Part shown: positions 17,733-26,157 of the stretch, piece after piece | How the letters are laid out: each line of letters begins with the position of its first letter | How positions within the stretch are numbered: position 1 is the first letter of the stretch | Source: Lapidilactobacillus wuchangensis | Lineage (GTDB): Bacteria > Bacillota > Bacilli > Lactobacillales > Lactobacillaceae | Length of the DNA stretch: 64,000 bases | Reading direction: 5' to 3' | NCBI RefSeq assembly: GCF_003946645.1 | Contig: NZ_RHOU01000002.1 | Coordinates: forward strand, 152,488 to 216,487 | Made by a program: the position numbers and the translations under genes | Notes under the pieces: generated by a model | Told to the model about the DNA's origin: nothing | Database searches by the model: none | The model's input: the letters and a program-made list of their open reading frames with translations, nothing else

Positions 17733-18170
17733 ATGGCAAATAAAATGCAGCAAAAAGCACGTCAATATAGTTTAACGATTAATCGGGTCGTTTCGGAAAC
17801 CGAAAAAATTCAAGAGGAACTTGACCCATTATTCCAAAAAATTCAAAAGGCCATCAAGGCCGACACAGTTGCTGATTTAACAGCTGATGAATATCACGAA
17901 ATCAAAACGGTTTTTGCGTCACGGACAGCTGATTATCAGGATTTGGCCGATGAGTTAGCCGCAGCAGTGCCACCAGCACGTTTAATGGGCAATCAGAAAT
18001 TCTTAGCCGCGGCTTTTCAAGAATTTGTTGATGGTTGCCAAGCCATGACTGATAGCTTGCAAGCAGATCAAACCGTTGACCAAGCCGCTTTCTCAGCGGC
18101 AGAAGCTGCTCAGGATGTGGCAACGGATAAAATCAGTAAATATTTGCAACGGATTAGTAGCTTAATCTAG
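17733..18170 (+). CDS. Small helical protein of unknown function upstream of tex
   Basis: I do not recognise this 145-residue protein. It has no signal peptide, membrane segment or metal motif. It is rich in Ala, Gln, Asp and Lys and looks fully alpha-helical, with coiled-coil-like stretches at about residues 15-45 and 60-80 and an Ala/Gln-rich helix from 105 to 135. A good AAAGAGG site precedes the ATG and codon use matches the core genome, so it is very likely a real gene. It lies 31 bp before tex on the same strand and may be cotranscribed with it. A cytoplasmic role is likely, but function is unknown. Confidence 0.7.
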   Translation: MANKMQQKARQYSLTINRVVSETEKIQEELDPLFQKIQKAIKADTVADLTADEYHEIKTVFASRTADYQDLADELAAAVPPARLMGNQKFLAAAFQEFVDGCQAMTDSLQADQTVDQAAFSAAEAAQDVATDKISKYLQRISSLI

Positions 18171-18201
18171 AATTTTAAAGTAATGGGGACGAAGATTTTT
18201 C

Positions 18202-20391
18202 ATGAGTACGGAAACTTTAGATCAAACAATTGTTAAAGAGACTGAAGCTAATTTAGAATATGCACCACATGGCATTAAAGCCGTCTTAGACTTATTAAAT
18301 GATGGCAATACAGTACCGTTCATTGCGCGTTATCGTAAAGAAATGACCGGCGCCTTGGATGAAGTTCAGATTCGGGCGATTGAAAGTGAATACAAGCGTT
18401 TAACCGCACTGGCTAATCGTAAGACTGAAGTGATTCGCTCAATTACAGAGCAGGGTAAATTAACGCCTGATTTGCAAAAAGCGATTGAGCATGCAGTCAA
18501 GTTGCAAACCGTTGAAGATCTTTATTTGCCGTACAAGCAAAAGCGGAAAAGTAAAGCCACGATTGCGCGGGCCAATGGTCTGTCACCTCTGGCTGAATTG
18601 ATTAAGGAACAGCCGAACTATTCTGATGATCAGTGGGATGCGGCTGCTTTGCAGTATTGTGACGCTGAAAAGCAATTGCCGACAACTGTTGAAGTTTGGC
18701 AGGGCGTTCATGAAATTCTGGCCGATGAAATTAGCGACCAAGCTAAATTCCGTGAATTAACTCGGCGTTACACCGAACGTAACGGCTCATTAACAAGTAC
18801 TTTGAAAGATGCCGATGCTGACGAAAAGCAAGTCTATCAGCTGTATTATGAGTTTTCAGCACCCTTAAATAAGGTTGTTCCTCATCAAACCTTGGCAATT
18901 AATCGTGCGGAAAAAGAAGGCGTTCTTAAAGCTGGTATTGAGTTTGATCCGACCCAATTATTGCAATTGATCACTAAAAAAGTGAATCGGGATCGCAATC
19001 AGTTTGCCAGTGAAAAGATGGTTGCTGCCGTTGCTGATGCCTATAAGCGTTTCATTGGCCCGGCGATTGAACGGGAAATTCGGGCTGATTTGAAAACTAA
19101 AGCTGATCAACAAGCAATTGCTATTTTTGGTGAGAATTTGCGGCATCTATTATTGCAACCACCACTGAAGGGTAAAACTGTTTTAGGATTTGATCCCGCT
19201 TATCGAACGGGCTGTAAACTAGCAATCGTTGACGGCACCGGAAAATTCCTTGATAAGTTAGTGATTTATCCCCATAAACCAGCGCCAGCTAACCAACGAG
19301 CTCAAGCTGAAGGGCAGTTTCTTGATTTCTTAGAGAAATATCAAGTCACGATGATCGCCATTGGCAATGGGACGGCTAGTCGCGAATCGGAACAATTTGT
19401 GGCCGCCGCTTTGAAAAAGACCAAACGTGATGTTTATTACGTGATTGTTAATGAAGCTGGCGCCTCGGTATACTCAGCCAGTGATAATGCGCGCGCTGAA
19501 TTTCCACAATTACATGTTGAAGAACGTTCGGCCGTTAGTATTGCTCGGCGTTTGCAAGATCCTTTGTCAGAATTATTGAAAATCGATCCGAAAGCAGTCG
19601 GAGTTGGTCAATACCAACATGACGTTAGCCAGAAGGAATTAACAGCCCAATTGGATATTGTGGTTGAAGATGTGGTCAACAATGTTGGGGTTAATTTGAA
19701 CACGGCCAGTCTGGATCTGTTGCAACATATTTCGGGCTTGTCGGCAACAATCTCCAATAATATTGTTCAGTATCGAAACGAGCACGGTAAATTTGCTAAT
19801 CGTCAGGAATTACAGAAGGTGCCGCGCTTAGGTCCGAAAACTTATCAACAAGCAATTGGTTTCTTACGAATTATTACGGGTTCAGAACCACTGGATAATA
19901 CCGATATTCATCCTGAAAGTTACTCAATTGCGGAAAAAGTTTTAGCTAAATTAAACATGACCAAAGCTGATTTGGGGAGCGAGATGTTACAAACAGTGTC
20001 TAAGTTATTAAATGTCAGCGAATTAAGCGAGTCCTGGTCAGTCGGTGAGCAGACTTTGCGCGATATTATTGCCGGTTTATGTAAACCTGGCCGTGATTTA
20101 CGTGATACTGTAGCAGCGCCTTTGTTACGCCAAGATGTGTTAACAATTGAGGATTTACATCCCGGCATGGTTTTGCAAGGTACGGTGCGTAATGTCGTCG
20201 ATTTCGGCGCTTTTGTTGATATTGGTGTTAAACATGATGGCCTAGTTCATATCTCGCAATTAGCTGATCATTTTATTAAAGATCCAGGAAAAGTGGTTGC
20301 GGTAGGCGACATCGTGAAAGTGAAAATTCTCGATGTTGATCTGAAGCGTGAGCGGGTGCAATTAAGTATGCGTGATCTCAGTGATGACTAA
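18202..20391 (+). CDS. tex: Tex-family S1 RNA-binding protein
   Basis: Cytoplasmic nucleic-acid-binding protein related to eukaryotic Spt6, linked to transcription and RNA handling. The 729-residue protein shows the family order: helical N-terminal part, a YqgF-like RNase-H fold (GFDPAYRTGCKLAIVDGTG near residue 330), helix-hairpin-helix repeats (NVGVNLNTASLDLLQHISGL near 495 and the segment after it), and a C-terminal S1 domain (GMVLQGTVRNVVDFGAFVDIGV, about 655-725). All modules and the length are normal. sprT begins eight bases before its stop codon, so the two are translationally coupled. Confidence 0.95.
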   Translation: MSTETLDQTIVKETEANLEYAPHGIKAVLDLLNDGNTVPFIARYRKEMTGALDEVQIRAIESEYKRLTALANRKTEVIRSITEQGKLTPDLQKAIEHAVKLQTVEDLYLPYKQKRKSKATIARANGLSPLAELIKEQPNYSDDQWDAAALQYCDAEKQLPTTVEVWQGVHEILADEISDQAKFRELTRRYTERNGSLTSTLKDADADEKQVYQLYYEFSAPLNKVVPHQTLAINRAEKEGVLKAGIEFDPTQLLQLITKKVNRDRNQFASEKMVAAVADAYKRFIGPAIEREIRADLKTKADQQAIAIFGENLRHLLLQPPLKGKTVLGFDPAYRTGCKLAIVDGTGKFLDKLVIYPHKPAPANQRAQAEGQFLDFLEKYQVTMIAIGNGTASRESEQFVAAALKKTKRDVYYVIVNEAGASVYSASDNARAEFPQLHVEERSAVSIARRLQDPLSELLKIDPKAVGVGQYQHDVSQKELTAQLDIVVEDVVNNVGVNLNTASLDLLQHISGLSATISNNIVQYRNEHGKFANRQELQKVPRLGPKTYQQAIGFLRIITGSEPLDNTDIHPESYSIAEKVLAKLNMTKADLGSEMLQTVSKLLNVSELSESWSVGEQTLRDIIAGLCKPGRDLRDTVAAPLLRQDVLTIEDLHPGMVLQGTVRNVVDFGAFVDIGVKHDGLVHISQLADHFIKDPGKVVAVGDIVKVKILDVDLKRERVQLSMRDLSDD

Positions 20392-20869
20392 TTTAGAATT
20401 ACAAAAATTAGTCGAACAAATTTCGCAGCAAGATTTTCACCGACCGTTTGCCCATCAAGCCCGGTTTAATTCACGACTGCGAACAACTGGTGGTCGCTAT
20501 TTTCCAGGTGATCATCATTTAGACTTTAATCCCCGTTTTGTGACTTATCAAAATGGTGACTTGTTACCAGGAATCATTCGCCATGAGCTTTGCCACTATC
20601 ATTTAGATTTATTAGGATTGCCTCATGATCATCGCGCTGTGGAATTCCGGCAGTTGCTGAAAGAAGTTGGTGGCTTACGATTCGTGCCACGAATTGAGCC
20701 TGTTGTTACGCGCTCAAGGCAGGTACGTTATCATTATCGCTGCTCTAATTGCGGTGTCGATTATTGGCGTCAGCGGCGAATTAATACCCAACGATATGTT
20801 TGTGGTCGTTGTCATGGTAAATTACAACAAATCGCTATTGACCCAACTGCGAAAATCAACTATAATTAA
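20384..20869 (+). CDS. SprT-like zinc metalloprotein
   Basis: A 161-residue SprT-family protein. It has the zinc-site HELCHYH at residues 67-73 and two CxxC pairs in the C-terminal zinc ribbon (CSNCG and CGRCHG). The family includes DNA-protein crosslink proteases in eukaryotes; the bacterial role is not well defined. The start is the ATG at 20384, which overlaps the tex stop (ATGACTAA); an in-frame GTG twelve bases earlier is less likely. The 3' end of the coding region carries what looks like the promoter of the following tRNA gene. Confidence 0.88.
   Translation: MTNLELQKLVEQISQQDFHRPFAHQARFNSRLRTTGGRYFPGDHHLDFNPRFVTYQNGDLLPGIIRHELCHYHLDLLGLPHDHRAVEFRQLLKEVGGLRFVPRIEPVVTRSRQVRYHYRCSNCGVDYWRQRRINTQRYVCGRCHGKLQQIAIDPTAKINYN
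20838..20866 (+). promoter_or_regulatory. tRNA-Leu promoter inside the end of the sprT-like gene
   Basis: TTGACC (20838-20843) and a perfect TATAAT (20861-20866) are 17 bases apart, giving a start near 20873, about 13 bases before the tRNA. The promoter overlaps the last codons of the preceding gene and the loop of the terminator-like hairpin at 20844-20885. Confidence 0.7.
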
Positions 20870-20885
20870 TTTCGCAGTTGTTTTT
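20844..20885 (+). terminator. Terminator-like hairpin directly abutting the tRNA gene
   Basis: CAACTGCGAAA (20844-20854) pairs with TTTCGCAGTTG (20870-20880) and is followed by TTTTT (20881-20885). The tRNA begins at the very next base. The loop contains the TATAAT box of the tRNA promoter. It would end tex-sprT transcripts while leaving tRNA transcripts, which begin inside the stem, unable to form it. Confidence 0.7.
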
Positions 20886-20971
20886 GCGGGCATGGCGGAA
20901 TTGGTAGACGCGCAAGACTAAGGATCTTGTGACCCCTATAGGTCGTGGAAGTTCGAGTCTTCTTGCCCGCA
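20886..20971 (+). tRNA. tRNA-Leu (anticodon AAG)
   Basis: The acceptor GCGGGCA pairs with TGCCCGC, with discriminator A at 20971. The anticodon stem CAAGA/TCTTG encloses CTAAGGA, giving anticodon AAG. A long variable arm marks a leucine tRNA, and GTTCGAGT forms the T loop. CCA is not encoded and must be added. A34 would be expected to be changed to inosine to read the CUN codons. Confidence 0.95.
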
Positions 20972-20978
20972 CTAACTA

Positions 20979-21017
20979 AAAGGTGTTTTGAGATTATTCT
21001 CAAAACACCTTTTTTGT
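20979..21017 (+). terminator. Terminator after tRNA-Leu
   Basis: A 15-bp stem (AAAGGTGTTTTGAGA, 20979-20993, with 20998-21012) around a TTAT loop runs into T residues. Confidence 0.9.
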
Positions 21018-21085
21018 ATGTCTAAAATTTCCATGAGGAGTTCTTTTTTCAGCAATATGCGTGAGTCGGTCCCTAGTTGGTGGTC

Positions 21086-21360
21086 GGCAGGGGCCCAGCG
21101 ATTTTCTGGTCGTGGAACATGGTGGACATCGATCTGAGCTTATTGCTTTCAGCAACAATCTCAGATACGAGTCTTATTCTAACCGCTAAAGCGGCAAAAC
21201 GTGTTCAAAGCAGCAAACGGCTATGATTAACTAAAATAATTGCTCGATCTGGTTGGCACCAGCTCAATCAATTATTTGCAGTTACTCTACGCCGAAAAAC
21301 CGCTGCTCCTCACACTCTAAGAATAATTTCACCATTGACGCCAATCGCTGGGCCCCTGCC
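21086..21360 (+). repeat. Family-1 element, copy G, closed by an 18-bp perfect inverted repeat
   Basis: The ends GGCAGGGGCCCAGCGATT (21086-21103) and its exact complement (21343-21360) pair over 18 bases. Inside are the family-1 GTGGAAC core, the second hairpin CTGAG/CTCAG, and the third stem TTATTCT/AGAATAA with CCGC-TAAA-GCGG. A family-2 unit (21201-21315) sits inside the third stem. The outer stem sequence is unlike the other copies, yet still pairs. Confidence 0.8.
21201..21315 (+). repeat. Family-2 hairpin unit nested in copy G
   Basis: A single ~115-nt unit like those in the array at 46983-47369. It has GTG...CAC ends, AGCAGC/GCTGCT, AATAATTG/CAATTATT, the inner hairpin CTGGTTGGCACCAG and the shared stretch TTACTCTACG. 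Its insertion leaves the two strands of the host's third stem on either side able to pair. Confidence 0.75.
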
Positions 21361-21489
21361 TAATGAAATAGTTTGATTGAGCACCACTGTATGAAAAAAT
21401 GATTGCTGTGAACTAATAGTTTATTTGACAAGTTTTCTGAACTAGCGCTATGAACAGTTTAATAGAGTTAAGTTATCCCACTAAATTTG

Positions 21490-21725
21490 TCTTGATCACT
21501 AAAAATAATGAAGTGCTCCGTATCAACTCCAGATGGAATGGAGGGATCTTGGCGTCAGCCGCCAAATTGTTCTTAGTGGCTCTGCCACTTAGAACAAGGC
21601 TTGTATTTGAGATTGTTGCGTAGCAATAAGCTCAAATCAATGCCGGCCGCGTTCCACGCCAAGCAGCCCGAAATGTAGTCAGATACAATTCTGTTTTTAC
21701 ACTTTCACCTGGTTTTACTGGTTGT
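21490..21725 (-). repeat. Family-1 element, copy B
   Basis: Minus-strand copy. Read in that orientation it has CTTGGCGT/ACGCCAAG as closing stem, GATTTGAG/CTCAAAT as second hairpin, and TTGTTCT/AGAACAA with AGTGGC/GCCACT as third hairpin. Its stems are those of copy E. It shares the CTCCA/TGGAG end hairpin. Confidence 0.8.
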
Positions 21726-21747
21726 GAACTTGGTTTGTAATTAGAAT

Positions 21748-21830
21748 TAATCAGCGTCGGCCGCGTTCCACAACCAGCAAGCCCACAATGGAGTCAGACT
21801 CAATTCTGTTTTTACACGTTCACTTAGGCT
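21748..21830 (-). repeat. Family-1 element, truncated copy B-prime
   Basis: Only the start of an element in minus orientation remains: GTGTAAAAACAGAATTG, CTCCATTGTGGGC, CTGGTTGTGGAACGCGGCC and GACGCTGAT. The hairpins that should follow are missing. It lies directly beside copy B, as if one copy partly replaced another. Confidence 0.65.
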
Positions 21831-21862
21831 TTGGCCGTTAAACCAACTACTAATTTGAAGTC

Positions 21863-21891
21863 AAAAAAAGAGCCCTAGTAAACTAGGACTC
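21863..21891 (-). terminator. Terminator of nagB
   Basis: Read on the minus strand, GAGTCCTAGT pairs with ACTAGGGCTC (one mismatch) and is followed by seven T residues. It lies 14 bp after the nagB stop. Confidence 0.85.
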
Positions 21892-21904
21892 CAGAAAAGA
21901 TTAA

Positions 21905-22612
21905 TTATTTAGATAATTTGCTTGCTGCTGCTTCGTCTAAGATCAAAGTAACATTGGCATGGTTTTGCAAGACACTTGCAGGTACGTGGTTAGTAACAGG
22001 ACCTTCAACTGTTGCTTGAATAGCATCAGCTTTGTCTTCGCCATAAGCCATCAAGATGATTTCCTTGCTCTTCATGATTGAGCCAATGCCCATTGAAATA
22101 GCGTAACGAGGAACATCGGATTCATTTTCGAAGAAACGAGCGTTAGCGTCAATTGTTGATTGTGTTAAGGCAACTTTATGAGTAGGGCCATCTAATGGTG
22201 AACCTGGTTCGTTAAAACCAATATGACCGTTGCGGCCAATACCTAAGATTTGGATATCGATTGGGTTATCAGCAATCACTTTTTCGTAGCGTTCAACTTC
22301 AGCTTCAACATTTTCAGCTTCGCCATTTGGTACGTAAGTAGCCTTAAATGGTTTCTTGCTGAAGAGATGTTCGTTCATGAAGTAGTGGTAGCTTTGGTCG
22401 TTGCTAGCAGGTAAGCCGACATATTCGTCCAAGTTAACTGATACCATGTTTGAGAAGTCAAGATCACTAGCAGTCATCTTATCGTACAAAGTAATTGGGG
22501 TACTACCAGTAGCTAAGCCCAATACCTTAGCGTTGTTAGCCATTCCGGCTTTAATCATATCAAAGGCAGCTTCGCCACCAGCAAGTTTATCTTTAACAAT
22601 TTTAATTTGCAT
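21905..22612 (-). CDS. nagB: Glucosamine-6-phosphate deaminase
   Basis: Converts glucosamine-6-phosphate to fructose-6-phosphate and ammonia, sending amino sugar into glycolysis. The 235-residue protein is of the short Gram-positive type. It has GLATGSTP at about residues 33-40, NLDEYVGL with the catalytic aspartate near 61, and [15 protein letters not shown] near 125-139. It starts with ATG after a GGAGG site. It stands apart from nagA but has the same operator sequence at its promoter, so both steps are probably induced together by NagR. Confidence 0.96.
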   Translation of the reverse strand: MQIKIVKDKLAGGEAAFDMIKAGMANNAKVLGLATGSTPITLYDKMTASDLDFSNMVSVNLDEYVGLPASNDQSYHYFMNEHLFSKKPFKATYVPNGEAENVEAEVERYEKVIADNPIDIQILGIGRNGHIGFNEPGSPLDGPTHKVALTQSTIDANARFFENESDVPRYAISMGIGSIMKSKEIILMAYGEDKADAIQATVEGPVTNHVPASVLQNHANVTLILDEAAASKLSK

Positions 22613-22631
22613 GATTTATATCCTCCTTGTT

Positions 22632-22671
22632 TGGTCTAGTCCAATTTAACGCGAAACGAGATTTTTGTCAA
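22632..22671 (-). promoter_or_regulatory. nagB promoter with NagR-type operator
   Basis: On the minus strand TTGACA (22671-22666) and TAAATT (22648-22643) are 17 bases apart. The near-palindrome TGGTCTAGTCCA (22632-22643 on plus) lies at the transcription start. It matches the operator before nagA in 10 of 12 positions. Confidence 0.72.
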
Positions 22672-22766
22672 GCAAATATCCTGATCTTGACGACAATCTT
22701 CAGCCCGATTTTATTAGATTAACTGTAAAAATAATCGTTGCTGGCGAACTTGGCTGCTGCTGAGTA

Positions 22767-22794
22767 TTGACCTAGTCCAACAGTCAGGTAAAAT
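22767..22794 (+). promoter_or_regulatory. Promoter of the ECF S-component gene, with a weak NagR-like site
   Basis: TTGACC (22767-22772) and TAAAAT (22789-22794) are 16 bases apart. TGACCTAGTCCA (22768-22779) matches the nagB operator in 10 of 12 positions, so NagR control of this gene is possible but unproven. Confidence 0.5.
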
Positions 22795-22826
22795 ATAGAT
22801 ACAAGTTAAAAAGCGAGGTGCAAATT

Positions 22827-23444
22827 ATGGGGAAATCGCGAGTACAAGCGCAACAAATTGCGATGATCGGCATTTTTACAGCAATTCTAATTTTACAAGC
22901 AGTGGTGCCATTTTTAGGATACATTCCATTACTACCTGGACTGCCAGTAATTACATTAATGGGGATGACGGTAATGGTTGGCGCCATTATTATGGGACCG
23001 ACTTCTGGCGCAATTCTGGGTCTAATTTGGGGCATTATTTCATTAATTAGGGCGTTTACCTCGCCAGGGACGGTGACATTCCTCTTATTTGCCAATCCCA
23101 TTATTGCAATTGTGCCGCGCTTATTTGTTGGCTGGTTTGCGGGTTGGTTACCAACCGTCTTAACGAAACTTAAAATGCCACAGGTCGTTAGTTTTGGCGT
23201 GACCGGATTTTTAGGGGCTGCCTTAAATACCCTTGGCGTGATCCTGCTTACGAATATTTTCTATTTGAATCATAGTGCCACCTTATTAAATAAGTTAGGC
23301 ATGCAGGGCAGCTCCCAGAATTTGTTTAAAGTTTTACTAGTTGCGTTAGGCGTTAATGGTTTGGCTGAAGCAATTAGTGCGATTATTATTGTGCCTTTAT
23401 TGGCAATCCCGTTAAAACACGTTTGGCAGCGCCGCCAACACTAG
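22827..23444 (+). CDS. ECF transporter S component, substrate unassigned
   Basis: Membrane substrate-binding subunit of an energy-coupling-factor vitamin/micronutrient importer, which would use the shared EcfAA'T module encoded elsewhere. The 205-residue protein has about six hydrophobic helices. It has the family N-terminal stretch QQIAMIGIFTAILILQAVVPFLGYIP and short glycine-rich turns (MGPTSGAILGLIWGIISL). It resembles the general ECF S family that includes PanT, but the vitamin cannot be named. A GTG nine bases upstream is in frame; the ATG is preferred because GCGAGGTG acts as its ribosome site. It is divergent from nagB. Confidence 0.75.
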   Translation: MGKSRVQAQQIAMIGIFTAILILQAVVPFLGYIPLLPGLPVITLMGMTVMVGAIIMGPTSGAILGLIWGIISLIRAFTSPGTVTFLLFANPIIAIVPRLFVGWFAGWLPTVLTKLKMPQVVSFGVTGFLGAALNTLGVILLTNIFYLNHSATLLNKLGMQGSSQNLFKVLLVALGVNGLAEAISAIIIVPLLAIPLKHVWQRRQH

Positions 23445-23574
23445 ACTATGTTTATTTTTTGGCAAGAATTCGTAACGATAATCATAAGTGGAGTTAACTA
23501 TACTTGCGGCTACCTTGGCAGCGCTTTAGTTATTGATATATTGAGAAATATCACACTTTTTTTGGGTGAAACGC

Positions 23575-23603
23575 TTGTTTTTATATATCCTACATGATAG
23601 TAT
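23575..23603 (+). promoter_or_regulatory. Cold-shock gene promoter with long leader
   Basis: TTGTTT (23575-23580) and TAGTAT (23598-23603) are 17 bases apart. The start near 23610 gives an untranslated leader of about 107 bases before the ATG at 23717. Long leaders are usual for csp genes and control mRNA stability and translation in the cold. Confidence 0.7.
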
Positions 23604-23716
23604 AAGAGTTGTACTTTTTGAATGGTATTGGTTCGATTGTTCGCATAGACTTTCTTCCAAAAGTACCACACAGAAATACAAACAAATATAAGTATCCCCA
23701 AGGAGGAAACGTTCTA

Positions 23717-23917
23717 ATGGAACACGGAACAGTAAAATGGTTTAACGCAGAAAAAGGTTATGGCTTTATCACTCGCGAAGATGGCAGCGATGTATTCGTA
23801 CATTTCTCAGCTATCCAAGGCGACGGCTACAAGACTCTTGAAGAAGGCCAAGGCGTTACTTTCGACATCGAAGAAAGCGAACGTGGACCTCAAGCTGTTA
23901 ACGTTAACAAAGACTAA
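23717..23917 (+). CDS. csp: Cold-shock protein
   Basis: A 66-residue single-strand nucleic-acid binding protein that acts as an RNA chaperone. It is a single OB-fold domain with RNP1 (KGYGFI, residues 13-18) and RNP2 (VFVHF, about residues 26-30), and it starts [17 protein letters not shown] as usual in Lactobacillales. The frame runs open upstream to 23609, but the ATG at 23717 follows AAGGAGG and gives the exact family length. It is a monocistronic unit bounded by its own promoter and terminator. Confidence 0.96.
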   Translation: MEHGTVKWFNAEKGYGFITREDGSDVFVHFSAIQGDGYKTLEEGQGVTFDIEESERGPQAVNVNKD

Positions 23918-23943
23918 TTTTAATTTAAATTAAAAAGTTTTTT

Positions 23944-23970
23944 GGATCGGCATATTGCCGGTCCTTTTTT
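23944..23970 (+). terminator. Terminator after csp
   Basis: GGATCGGCA (23944-23952) pairs with TGCCGGTCC (23956-23964; one G-T pair), followed by six T residues. Confidence 0.9.
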
Positions 23971-24032
23971 GTTATGATAAAACATAATGAAAGTCGTTAA
24001 TTGTTTAAGCTGTTAATTGGAGGCCAAAGACT

Positions 24033-24533
24033 ATGTTCGAACAAAAATTGGCGTTGCCCGCTGGCAATCAAGTGGTTGAACTAACACCGGTACAAGCCAC
24101 TACCGAATTAGCCAGCTTGTTGTTGCTGGCTGATGAAGACCCACAAATGTTAGCGCGCTATCAACAAGACTGTCGTTATTGGGCCATCCAAAATGAACAG
24201 CAACAATATCTAGCAGAAGTGGCCATTCGACCGCAGTCGGCCACCAGTTGGGAAATCATGAATTTAGCGGTGGCGCCAACTGCTCAACGGCATGGTTATG
24301 GCAGTCGTTTGATTCAGTTAGCTTTATTATTGGCTCAATCCGCCCAACAAGATTATTTGTTAGTTGGGACTGGTGATGTCGATTTGGGTAATTTAAGTTT
24401 TTACTTACATAATGGCTTTCGTTTTTATCAAATTCGGCCTGATTTCTTCAAACAATATCAAGCGCCGATTATGATCGACGGTTTGCCCTTGCAAGATATG
24501 ATTGTATTTCGACAAAAGGTACCAGCGATTTAA
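24033..24533 (+). CDS. GNAT-family N-acetyltransferase
   Basis: A 166-residue cytoplasmic acetyltransferase using acetyl-CoA. The acetyl-CoA-binding motif A is seen at about residues 75-95 (IMNLAVAPTAQRHGYGSRLI, with the Q/RxxGxG core). The C-terminal NLSFYLHNGFRFYQI stretch matches motif B (FYxxxGF). The acceptor cannot be predicted, because GNAT enzymes act on small molecules, antibiotics or proteins. It starts with ATG after GGAGG and seems to be a single-gene unit between csp and the GH73 gene. Confidence 0.85.
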   Translation: MFEQKLALPAGNQVVELTPVQATTELASLLLLADEDPQMLARYQQDCRYWAIQNEQQQYLAEVAIRPQSATSWEIMNLAVAPTAQRHGYGSRLIQLALLLAQSAQQDYLLVGTGDVDLGNLSFYLHNGFRFYQIRPDFFKQYQAPIMIDGLPLQDMIVFRQKVPAI

Positions 24534-24615
24534 GGCAGCTATGGTTACTTTAGTAGTTATTAGTAGTTATTAGTAACTTGTTAATTGGTTTAAACGAGAT
24601 TTAAGGAGCGATAAT

Positions 24616-25302
24616 TTGGCCCATTCACGCTATTCAAAACAACATCGGCGCCGTTCAAGTCAGCGGCGCTCTCATCAGCAACGTCAATTTATTGATCTAA
24701 ATGGTTTCTTCTGGACGATTGCCATTGTTTTTGCGGTGGGCTTAATTTTTGTCTTAAGTTATGACCGCTGGCAACAACACGAAACACAAGAGGAGGCGGC
24801 CGCTGTGTCAGCATCAACAGCCAGTGTTCAGAAGCAAAAGGAACACTTTATTAGTCGGGTGGCGCCAGAAGCCGTCCAGTTACAAAGTTCGACTCATGTT
24901 TTACCAAGTGTGACCATTGCCCAAGCCATTCTAGAAAGTAATTGGGGCAAAAGCACACTCGGTCAGAAATATAATAATTTATTTGGTGTCAAAGGTTCTG
25001 ATCCTAGCAACACACAAGAAATGACGACTCAGGAATACGTTGATGGCAAGTGGCAAACAATTACCGCTCGTTTTCGGGTATATGATTCTTATGCGGCCTC
25101 CATTCAAGATCATGCCCAGTTATTTACTCGCGGCACGACTTGGAATCCACAGCAATACCAACATTTTTTAGCTGCTAAGGATTATCGTGAGGCGGCTCAA
25201 GCCTTGGAAACGGACGGCTATGCCACTGATCCAGATTATGCCAGTAAAATTATTGAAATTGTTGAAACTTATCAGCTAACCAAATACGATCAGCAATCAT
25301 AA
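24616..25302 (+). CDS. Membrane-anchored GH73 glucosaminidase
   Basis: Peptidoglycan hydrolase held at the outer face of the membrane. Residues 1-30 are a strongly basic cytoplasmic head (SKQHRRRSSQRRSHQQRQ). Residues about 33-53 are one membrane helix (FWTIAIVFAVGLIFVLSY), and residues about 75-225 are the GH73 domain with the catalytic glutamate in AILESNWGKS and NNLFGVKGS. The start is a TTG at 24616, seven bases after AAGGAG. Its domain is similar to that of the secreted enzyme at 7488-9656 but lacks repeats and signal peptide, and its base composition is that of the core genome. Confidence 0.88.
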   Translation: MAHSRYSKQHRRRSSQRRSHQQRQFIDLNGFFWTIAIVFAVGLIFVLSYDRWQQHETQEEAAAVSASTASVQKQKEHFISRVAPEAVQLQSSTHVLPSVTIAQAILESNWGKSTLGQKYNNLFGVKGSDPSNTQEMTTQEYVDGKWQTITARFRVYDSYAASIQDHAQLFTRGTTWNPQQYQHFLAAKDYREAAQALETDGYATDPDYASKIIEIVETYQLTKYDQQS

Positions 25303-25371
25303 TTTAAATGACTGATTCCTGCAATTGCAATTGTCAGTTGCGCTTGGTTGTGCTATGTTAAGCCTAATTAG

Positions 25372-25980
<609 letters not shown>

Positions 25981-26157
25981 AAGCCAACAATGGCTTGGTT
26001 CTTATTTGGTTTCAGTACTAGGATTTGATAGAATAATAAATGGTAAAGCTTATTAGCAACCCGCAACTTGTGATCGTCGTATTGGTTAAGTTGATGCTGG
26101 TTGCATTTTTTCTAATTTTAAAATAGTAAATAATTCTAACAATCGAGGTATTGTCAA

